This document shows positions 56,137-64,000 of a stretch of DNA of 64,000 nt, in pieces. Numbering within the stretch: position 1 is the first letter of the stretch; each line of letters begins with the position of its first letter. The position numbers and the translations under genes are program-made. Where the stretch lies: positions 1 to 64,000 of the forward strand of contig JAGEMR010000100.1 in the NCBI GenBank assembly GCA_021030915.1, given 5' to 3'. The stretch is from Astrothelium macrocarpum. Its lineage: Eukaryota > Ascomycota > Dothideomycetes > Trypetheliales > Trypetheliaceae. The notes beneath the pieces were generated by a model. That model was not told the origin of the DNA and made no database searches. It saw only the letters and a list, made by a program, of their open reading frames with translations.

Positions 56137-56832
56137 TTAGGGCCTCCTCGCCTCCATCCTCTTCATCGCATCTTCCCTCGCCCTCCTCGCGACTTCCTTA
56201 TTCTTTTCTACAAACTCGTCCGACTCCTGCTGCAAAATCTGCTCATAAACATCCTGTATCGCGTGTTGAGTCTCGTCCAGATTCTGATTATACACCTCGT
56301 CCTGCGTCTCCCTTACTCTCCGGATCTGCGCCTCGTTCTCATCAATTTTCATTTTGCTCAATTCTGCACGCAGCCTATGAGCGCGAATCTCCATCTCCAC
56401 GGTGTCTCGCGTCGTCGCAAGGTATCGCCTCGCCTCCTGTTCTTCGAAGCTCTCCCCTTCGCCCGCCGCGAATCTCGAGTCTAGCAGCTCTGCATCCACC
56501 GTGAGCCTTCGCAGCTCCTCCTGTGCAGCCGCCGCGTCGTGTTCGACACGTGAGTGCGCGACATTCAACTCGTGTCGCTCCGCGTCGAGGACGGCCAGCT
56601 GCTCCTCGAGGCTCAGTTCGGCAGAGGGCATGGGGTACTTTTGGAAGCTGGTTTCGATGACGAAGAGGCCGTCGTTTGGGCAGACGTCGCAGAAGCTGGA
56701 CTCACAGGGCACGTCGGTGCAGTCTTGGGTGCCGATGCGACCACAGACGCACATCTCATGAGGATTGTATCGGCTACCATAAATGGCTTCCCGGACATGG
56801 CCACAAGCGTGGACGAAGCGGATGACGCACAT
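56137..56832 (-). CDS. Cys-rich N-terminus plus coiled-coil protein
   Basis: A single exon of 231 residues. The first 60 residues hold paired Cys and His (MCVIRFVHACGHVREAIYG, MCVCGRIGTQDC, CESSFCDVCPNDG), suggesting a small zinc-binding module of the type found at the N-terminus of many lineage-specific fungal proteins. Residues 75 to the end are almost continuous charged helix, likely coiled coil (LEEQLAVLDAERHELNVAHS, EEQEARRYLATTRDTVEMEI, VAEKNKEVARRARED-like tail). No enzyme motif. Function unknown. Confidence 0.65.
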   Translation of the reverse strand: MCVIRFVHACGHVREAIYGSRYNPHEMCVCGRIGTQDCTDVPCESSFCDVCPNDGLFVIETSFQKYPMPSAELSLEEQLAVLDAERHELNVAHSRVEHDAAAAQEELRRLTVDAELLDSRFAAGEGESFEEQEARRYLATTRDTVEMEIRAHRLRAELSKMKIDENEAQIRRVRETQDEVYNQNLDETQHAIQDVYEQILQQESDEFVEKNKEVARRAREDAMKRMEARRP

Positions 56833-57569
56833 GGTGGGTGGAGTTATGGGGGTGGCAAAAGTCGGATGCGGTTTGCTGGATGGTTTGTAGCTTGGAAAGA
56901 TGGGTTAATGAGAGTTGGAATGATGGTGAATCAATGTGGTGTAGGAGGATCTCAAGGGGCCAACTGGAATGGACCGAGCAATAAGTACTGGCAAAGAATT
57001 ACAGACCGAACAAAGCATGGCTCGTGGGTACGAATGCGGACATTTGTGAATGTTGAAGTTGACTTCGAAGATAGTTTCAGACAAAGGAAGATAATAATGC
57101 CTGGATCAATGACTCCGTATTCAGTTAAAAACAAAGAGATGTAGGTGAACATGCTGAGGACACAGTACTTCCTTTGGCTCTGAGAGATCATATTCACTCT
57201 TTGACCTGATCATATTTCGATTGACACTATTCAGGCTCTTTGATGAGTCAAACTTAAATTGCTAAACATACAAAATGAAATGATTTTCCGTATTCAGAAT
57301 GGTAGGAGACTCGTGGGTCAAAGATGTTTTTTTAAGTACCAAAAGCCTTATTCATTCGATGTGAATGGCACCTCTTGATAAAGGAATTGAGACTTTCCAC
57401 AATATCAAGAAAAGAAAATAGCACTCCTAACACCAGTTATAAACAGCCTTTCAAATCCAAGCTATAAATCAGCATCCTAACACATTGAGGGCCAAGCATC
57501 AGTATTTGAGAATTCTAACCATGATGAGTGAATTCGGATCGCCAGATCGTGGCAGTGACGCCAGTCGTT
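56833..57569. other. intergenic, no feature seen
   Basis: Antisense frames crossing the neighbouring gene extend here but carry no domain. Probably the Cys-rich gene promoter plus the next gene's 3' flank. Confidence 0.35.
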
Positions 57570-58169
57570 TCAGTAAAACCTTGGAAGGAAAGGAGCAAGA
57601 CGTGGATCTTCCCCAAGAGAGAAGCGACGCCAGTCCGAACGCTGTCCAGATTTAATTGATGTATCATTGGACTTGGACGGGCTCTCCACTGAGCCGGTCT
57701 GCACTGGACCAGAATGGAATTGCCCACTTGACGACTTGTTGGCCTCTGCTACAGCTTGAGCTGCATATTTTGCCGCCATATCTCCGCATTGAGGATCAAA
57801 CACAAGAGCGGGAGACAGTAGAGGATCATAGTATTGATCATGGGTCGAGCGGCGAAATGTTGAGGTGCTCGGCTTTCCGATGAGAGTAAAAAAAGCCGGG
57901 CCAACAACGCAACGCAGTTTCTTGTAAGTCTCTCGAATGACGTTGTCGGCATCCTCACACGCCCTCTTGGCAGCTTCGTGAGCATCCCTGGCCTTGTGCA
58001 ATTCATCGATAGCCTGCTGCCATGCTTGATGATCTACGTCTTCAGCTCCTCCGCGCGTAGCTGCCAAGTTTAGCCATCAGCAAAAAGGTTCTGATAGTGT
58101 ATCATTTACAACTCGGAACTAAGAAGCACGGTTATGCTTACAATTGGGTGAGCATTCTCCAGGATGCAT
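57570..58169 (-). CDS. small unrecognised protein, 172 residues
   Basis: A 28-nt first exon (58142-58169, MHPGECSPN) and a second exon (57570-58060) are joined by an 81-bp intron with GTAAGC donor, CTGAT branch-like site and GCAG acceptor; phases agree. Residues 20-60 form a charged amphipathic helix (QQAIDELHKARDAHEAAKRA) that may be coiled coil. The rest is polar and Ser-rich. No recognised domain; the short first exon is the weakest part of the model. Confidence 0.5.
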
Positions 58170-58647
58170 GACGCCAAGTTATTCTGCTGGTTTGAACTTA
58201 ATTGAGGTAAATTCTCCTATCCCGATGAACAGAAGATGCTTGGGTTGGAGGTGATATTTAGATTAATCGATGTTTGATGCAGAAGTGATCATTGACTTGA
58301 TATGTTCTTAATAAGTAGCTTGAGGCACATCTAGGTTTCGAGTAAAGTAGGCATATCTTCAGTCCACGCGCCCTATAGCGGGGACCCACAGAGACTATTC
58401 AGGTGAATCATGGCGTAGCCGGTCATACGACCATTAAGCAATCAAGAAAAGGCCATGTAGACGCCAAGAAGATGCCAATGAAGCGGAAAAGTTGATCCAC
58501 GTGTCGTCCTAGCCTGTAAGCACAAACTGACGTTCATCTGGTGAACAGCGTTCATCTACGCAAGAACTCGCATTCACCATAAGCAAGGACCGAAGACACC
58601 CGCCACCCTCCTGCTTTGAGGCAAATAAACCAGTGAATGTGACAAAA
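58170..58647. other. intergenic, no feature seen
   Basis: Between the small unrecognised gene's start and the 3' end of the GNAT gene. Nothing supportable. Confidence 0.35.
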
Positions 58648-59290
58648 TCAGACTAGACTTATCTGAAGGTAGACTTGATCAATCCTGGTGCAGCGTCATG
58701 TTCAGCACAAGGGGTTATGGGCAAGTTCAGTCGCGGCGAAGCACTTACCATCGATTGAATTTACAGCCAATCTTTTTTAGTCGTCCATTTTCCTCAAAGC
58801 CAAATTGTTTGTACCATTCGATAAGACCCAGTCCTCCTTTGGGTCCCAATTCGTCAATGGCAATGCATGCTATTACTTGAGTGGCCTGGTGCGGCTTGAT
58901 ACCCGGTCTGAAAAAGGTCGCATGACCAGAGCTGGACGGTCTTTTCAAAATAGCCAGTAGATCCTCGAGCAAATGTCTTGCAATTTGTTGTCGCGTATAA
59001 TTGGGATGACAGAAGAGGTTGATTTCCACGGTTTGAGAAAGACCAGCGACTTTGCGGTTGAAGAGAAATGCATATGCAAAGCCAAGGATATGTCTCGATT
59101 CCTCGTCCTGGGCGACAAGATATGGAAGTCCCCTTTCTACAGCTGCATTAAATCTGCGCCGGAGATCATCCTCCGATCTCGGTTCATCATGCAGTGTAAG
59201 CACGCTATTGTATACATAATGATCATGGATGGCCTTGATCCTGGGAATGTCCTGTTCCGTCGCTGGACGAATGACAGCTTTGGATGCCAT
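58648..59290 (-). CDS. GNAT N-acetyltransferase, phosphinothricin-acetyltransferase-like
   Basis: Exon 1 (58749-59290) and a 37-nt exon 2 (58648-58684) give 192 residues. The strong GTAAGT donor at 58748 sits inside the apparent final codon plus stop, and splicing extends the protein with WIDQVYLQISLV, the ending expected for this family. The start reads IRPATEQDIPRIKAIHDHYV, then VAQDEESRHILGFAYAF and TVEINLFCHPNYTRQQIARH (acetyl-CoA pyrophosphate region, here a QQIAR variant of the R/Q-x-x-G-x-G/A motif). GLGLIEWYKQFGFEENGRLK follows. It probably acetylates a small amine or amino-acid-like substrate; the substrate is unknown. Confidence 0.85.
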
Positions 59291-59681
59291 GCCTTGGACC
59301 CTGTAACATATAGCAGGTACTTTGCTACAGTAGATGATACAAGTAGCTTATGTCTCGGTATATTTCAGATGGCTGTTCAAGAAATTACTAATCAAGGGGT
59401 GTCGGGGAGGCTTTCAATCAAGTAGGATGTGCTGTATTGTCTGCTATGGTTGACCGAACCAAACTCCAGGACTTTGCATCTCATAGCAAAATTGGAATTG
59501 GATGATAAAGACGTGATAAGGTTTCAGGGGCAGACTGCGGAGTGACGTTGGTTCGCCATCCCCACATCGGAATTGTGTCACGCGAGGCTGAAGAGCCTCC
59601 AAAAATTTCCACCTGTCAAAACAAAAAAATTCCCCGATTCCATTCTTTCCGCATGCAGACCACAACCACTCATCTCCAGCC
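59291..59681. other. divergent promoter region, GNAT and PRPP synthetase
   Basis: A 391-bp interval between divergent starts that should carry both promoters. No coding sequence supported. Confidence 0.4.
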
Positions 59682-61545
59682 ATGCGGCAAACTCAAATCT
59701 TCTCGGGCTCTTCACACCCTGTCCTAGTGGAGAAAATTTGTGAACGACTTGGCCAACAACCAGCTAATGCCGCATTGGGCTTCTTCAGCAATGGCGAGAC
59801 CAGCGTGGAAATTAGTTAGGCATTACGCTTGCTACCACAGCCGACCGCAAGGCTAATCGTCCCAGAAACTTCAATCCGTGATCAAGACGTCTTCATTGTT
59901 CAGAGTGGCAGCACAAAGTTTGTAGGGCTGGTCTTGTTGATGATTTCCCGCTAACTTGTTGTTAGAATAAACGATGCCGTGATTGAACTACTCATTATGA
60001 TCAATGCCTGCAAAGGTGGCTCTGCAAGTAAAATTACTGGTATGATGAATGCATGAAGCCATTTTGACAGTTGCTGATCTCTCATTCTGGCTAGCTGTCC
60101 TGCCATACTTTCCCTATTCCCGCCAATCAAAGAAAAAGTCCCATCGCGGCGCTATTACCGCTCGAATGCTGGCGAACCAAATGACTGTCGCTGGTGTTGA
60201 CCATGTCATGACCATTGATCTTCATGCAAGTCAAATGCAAGGCTTCTTTCAATGCCCAGTGGACAATCTTGTCGCAGAACCAATCCTTGCTCGTTGGATT
60301 AAACACAATGTACCTTCTTGGCAGGAGGCTGTGGTGGTGAGCAAAAATGCAGGCGGAACAAAACGTGTCACTTCACTCGCGGACGCCCTCAAGCTGAGCT
60401 TTGGCATTGTCATGACAGACAGACGCAGGCCACGCTACAGTGGTAGTGGCAGTGTACTTGACAGTACAATTTTCGAGCGAATGGCAGATGGATCGATTCC
60501 AGGAGAAATTACCGATATCGATATCGAGGCAATGACTCTACTAGATCCGAGCGAAGGTACCCATGAAGCTCGGCGTCCGCTGGAAGATGGTCCTCGAGGA
60601 GCTACTCAGAGACCTATTCTTCGAAGTAGAGGCACATCCAATGTCAGTCCTCCAATGACTGCAATCCCACCTCGTACAGCCATCCCACCATACATCACCA
60701 GTAGCAACAATAGTACCACCACAAGCACTTTCAATGCAGCCAAACGCTTCCCTCAGCATAGTTCTTCTTCATCCTCGCCAGCTACCTCTCCTGCCTCTGC
60801 AGCTATGAATCGCACCCACACTACTTCAAATGCTAGCCGCGTTCCTGGACTTCCTGATGATGAGCAATACACGGATGAGGTAAGACATCGATTTCCAAAT
60901 CCACCAAATCTAACATCAATCCAGCCAGCACGTGATGTTACGACTGGCCGTCTCGTACACGGTCACATTGTTGAAGACGATCATCCTTCGCCATCTTACT
61001 CGGCGCGATCTGGATATAGCCGTAATCGTCCAAGCTCTGATGAAGAGTCTAACACTGGCCATATGATGAATTCATTCATGTCCACTGCTTCTTCGACTAG
61101 ACCAAATAATGGCGCACTTGGAGGCACTGGTGATGCAGCAGACTCTGACGAAGGAGAAGAAGAGGACCTTAAAAATCCAGAGCTCGAAACTACCGTTACG
61201 CTTGTCGGTAAAGTCAGAGAAAAGCCCGTCTTTATTGTAGACGACATGATTGACAAAGCTGGCTCCTGGATTGCTGCCGCAGAAACCGTTGTCAAGCGCG
61301 GAGGCGCTACCAAAGTCTACTGCATGGCTACTCATGGTCTCTTCGGAAGCGACTGCCTTGCTGAAATGGAAAACTGCAGTTGTATCGACCAAATCATTGT
61401 GACCAATTCATTAGCCATTCCTCCAGAGAAGGCACATCAGACCACTAAGCTTACAGTGCTTGACGTTAGCAATCTGCTTGCTGAAGCTATCCGGAGGACC
61501 CATCATGGAGAGAGCATCAGCCAGCTATTCCAACATGTGGATTGA
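59682..61545 (+). CDS. ribose-phosphate diphosphokinase subunit with long insert
   Basis: Exons 59682-59814, 59866-59917, 59966-60039 and 60095-61545 close in phase to 569 residues. PRPP synthetase blocks: QIFSGSSHPVLVEKICERLG, SVEIKTSIRDQDVFIVQSGS, LPYFPYSRQSKKKSHRG, MTIDLHASQMQGFFQCPVDN (cation site), VVVSKNAGGTKRVTSLADAL, and the late EKPVFIVDDMIDKAGSW (PRPP-binding loop). Between the last two lies an insert of roughly 200 Ser/Pro/Thr-rich residues. Some yeast Prs subunits also carry non-homologous regions, and the altered loop DDMIDKAGSW in place of DDMxDTxGT recalls Prs5. It is therefore probably a non-redundant partner in a mixed PRPP synthetase complex. PRPP feeds nucleotide, His and Trp synthesis. 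Confidence 0.9.
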
Positions 61546-62521
61546 TCCACGTTGACGAGGAGAGATTGATGCGGACTTATGACCTTAGATGCGAAAAATA
61601 CCCAAAAAAGTCTTGTAGAGCGGATATACAGCGTGGCGTTTGTGGTGTGTGGCAACCTGGATCACGGCCATGGTCATGGATTAACATTTTATTGTTAAAG
61701 TGCATGTCAAAATGACACACGCAGCGATGCATCATGCTCCATAGATTCATAAATCGGTAGGGCACCAAACAAAGTTATTCCCAGTTTCTTAAATTCTTTT
61801 GAAAACGTGAATGCAACAATGTTGACAATAGGCTTTTCTATTTCAATATTTGGAAAATCCTCGTATCTCCCATGAGATCACCAGCTGAGCTCTCGCCAAT
61901 ATGTTGGTGCACCGGAGCACGTTCCCTATCTGCAGCTTGAAACAAACCTTCTGTCATAGGACGTGGCCAAACACACATATGTGAGGACTGGTTGTGAGAT
62001 AATGTCGACGGAAATTTCGCCAACCCCACGTGCACCTATTGTCATTCTACCCATTGGTTGCATTGATGGAACCCATATTCTTCCTTGAATAGCTTGCTGG
62101 TCATTCCAATGAATATGTATCATTTCTTATTGTTAGGATATATGCTGGAAAAATATTTAAATGCTGTCGTGCTGGCTTCGACAGCCTTTTACTTCTGCCA
62201 CTCCTTTACATTTCTTTCTTTCGACAAAGAACAAACAAGTGCAGATTCCAGAGTTCTGAAAAGTCTCCGGATGCGGATTTCGATAAGTTGATGATTGCCA
62301 ACACAAGCACGCAAGCAGTGTGAACAAAGAGAAAGACGAAAGTTTGTCATTCTTTTGCTTGAGCTTGCCAACGACACCAAAGTCTGGTGGTAGTGATACG
62401 AAGGGACTGCTCCGCCGTTAAGGACAACTCATTCTCTAGTATTCGTACTTAGAGTTGTCTCTGAAGTTAATCAGAGCAAAGAACTGCTACCTTACAGTTC
62501 AGGTCCTTTTCGACTATCATC
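61546..62521. other. intergenic, no gene recognised
   Basis: About 1 kb between the PRPP synthetase stop and the kinase start. No domain-bearing frame; the right part should hold the kinase promoter. Confidence 0.4.
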
Positions 62522-64000
62522 ATGGCTCCAAACTTACGACAGAGACCGCCGAGGACAATTCCAGACGCTCGCAAGGAAGAGTTCATTAGGCGAGAGAAAA
62601 GAGTATGGAAGGATCGATGGGCAGGCCAGAAGACCAGTAAGGCTTTTTGTATACCATTCCAGGACTCATAGCTGACTCTACGCCCAAGACCCCAAAGAGA
62701 CGCAAAAAGCATTCCTAGAAGCTGTCTGGAACGGCTTGGACGATGCACAAAAGGCGGCCTATAGTCAAGGAATCTGGAACCCAGACCAAGCCTGGATCAA
62801 CGGAGGGCCCATCTGCAAAGGATGCCACGAGACTGGAATACCCGATTGCCATCCTCGGCCAAATCACATGTGTGATCAGTGCATGGCATCCCACGAAAAG
62901 GATCCTCATGGGTTTCCCCCAAACTGTCGTCGGCTGTGCCAACGCTGCGCGAATCTCAGTCCAAGCGAGGTACCAGACAATTGTGACCGATGCCAAGTCT
63001 TCTTGCCGCCCGTATGCTACCGATGCCGGCTTTACGATCTGAAGTGTGTATTCCGTCGCGGGACGCCTTGGAGTTGCAATGAGTGTCTTCATACCTGGGA
63101 GGATGGCTTGAGTGTTACTTGCCAAGAACTTTGCACGGATCACCGCAACTCTGGTACAAAAGACCTCGATTCTCAATGTAAAGCTTGTCGGGACAGAAAA
63201 ATATGGGATCCAGGTACGATCAATTTTCTAGAGCTACCCACCTTTCACATTTAAATCGCTGACGTGCATATGTATATTAGTATGGCTTCCTGGCGATGAG
63301 AACACTCGGAAAGCACAGCTGGAAAATCATCAGCAAGAATTCCAGAGCACTCCTCATGGAAATGCTGACTATGATGACGGCAATTGGGAAGGTATGGGCT
63401 TTCTTGGATCGGGTGGTTTTGGTACTGTCGGTTTGTGGGCACGTCTCGACAGTAACAACAACATTGTGGATGTGAGTAACGCGTTTTGTCCCATTACCAT
63501 AGCTGAGGATGCTAATGAAAACAGAGAATGGTGGTAAAAGAAATGTCGAAGAAGGCCTTCGAGTATGCCGGGAAAAATGCAAATCATGCCTGGAACAGAC
63601 CGATCATGTGGCATGGAGGGCCGCGGTTGAGATATCCGCATGAAGCCCATATCCACAGGGTTCTCGAGCTAGGCAAACCCAATGCAGTAATCGGTTATCG
63701 AGGCGATACGTTCTATAGGAAAAAAGAAGCATTCCGAATTTACCAGGATTTCTGCCAATTCGGAAACTTGTTTGATTTCCTCGGACGATATCAGCCTCAG
63801 AGAGCTGAGAATGAGCAGGCCGTAGCGACATCTGCGCAGAGCAATCCATCTCGTCTGCCAGAACCATTTCTATGGTACCTATTGCTCAAGCTCACCGACG
63901 CATGCATTGAATTGCAGATGATTCCTCAAGGGCATATGGGGATGGAAATAGTCCACCGAGACATAAAGCCGGATAACATCTACCTGGACGAGCCGGAGCC
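62522..64000 (+). CDS. protein kinase with Cys-rich N-terminus (3' end beyond window)
   Basis: Exons 62522-62636, 62689-63213, 63281-63471 and 63525 onward agree in phase; the window cuts the last exon. The start (MAPNLRQRPPRTIPDARKEE) leads into a segment like an HMG-box helix pair (FLEAVWNGLDDAQKAAYSQG). About 130 residues with many CxxC and CxxxC pairs follow (CKGCHETGIPDCH, CDQC, CQRC, CDRC, CYRCR, CNEC, CKACRDRK), a probable multi-zinc region. The kinase domain then starts: glycine loop GSGGFGTVGLW, VVKEMSKK with the ATP-binding Lys, and IVHRDIKPDNIYL (catalytic HRD loop), so the visible part looks active. The activation loop and C-lobe are not in the window. Fungal-specific kinase; substrate unknown. 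Confidence 0.8.

Noticed and set aside
58745..58749. Stop codon at 58745-58747 as the true end of the GNAT protein
   Set aside because: The TAA overlaps a strong GTAAGT donor, and splicing yields the expected family ending WIDQVYLQ.
1..64000. CRISPR array, bacterial operon or prophage
   Set aside because: No regularly spaced repeats, and gene structure is eukaryotic throughout.

Overview
This is nuclear DNA of a filamentous ascomycete (Pezizomycotina). The genes are split by short introns of about 37-90 bp with fungal GT...CTAAC/CTGAC...AG signals. They encode a typical fungal set: Sec5, Pep7/Vps19, Met8, Sec62, an Imp2-type protease, a HET-C2-type glycolipid transfer protein, NAD-isocitrate dehydrogenase, an O-GlcNAc transferase and a PRPP synthetase subunit. 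I cannot place it to genus. All gene models were built by reading splice sites by eye; in each multi-exon model the reading phase closes across every junction.

Layout. 1-1860: extremely AT-rich, gene-free DNA with an odd mutational context signature and an abrupt junction near 1512-1533. 2.2-13 kb: accessory region with a secreted BBE-type FAD oxidase, an intact cytochrome P450 (8 exons), a broken DUF7708/STAND-like gene, a CE3-type SGNH esterase and a dead P450. 13.3-18.1 kb: a Ser/Thr-rich single-pass membrane protein, an Imp2-like protease, a D-malate/tartrate-type dehydrogenase and a glycolipid transfer protein. 18.8-18.95 kb: a tRNA-Gly(GCC) gene interrupted in the D-loop by a 42-nt insert that looks like a spliceosomal intron. 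20-25.4 kb: a 10-exon gene for a 1653-residue protein joining EH/EF-hand, B-box-like zinc finger, P-loop GTPase, RING and patatin phospholipase domains; this is the most striking gene here. 27-31.4 kb: a small membrane protein, a very GC-rich low-complexity gene and a BTB protein.

31.5-50.9 kb is a housekeeping block: Pep7 and Met8 (divergent, sharing a 179-bp promoter), the O-GlcNAc transferase, Sec62, Idh2, and Sec5 divergent from Idh2. 52.3-52.66 kb holds a GC-rich, hairpin-rich element with Pol III-like boxes and a T7 run. 53-59.3 kb carries four unrecognised genes and a GNAT acetyltransferase. 59.7-61.5 kb is a PRPP synthetase subunit with a long insert. The window ends inside a protein kinase with a cysteine-rich N-terminal region.

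Functional links are loose, as usual in a fungal chromosome. Pep7, Sec5 and Sec62 serve membrane traffic; Met8 makes siroheme for sulfite reductase; Idh2 and PRPP synthetase are central metabolism. The 2-13 kb stretch, with redox enzymes, decay products and the flanking AT-rich block, looks like a dispensable, fast-evolving compartment.
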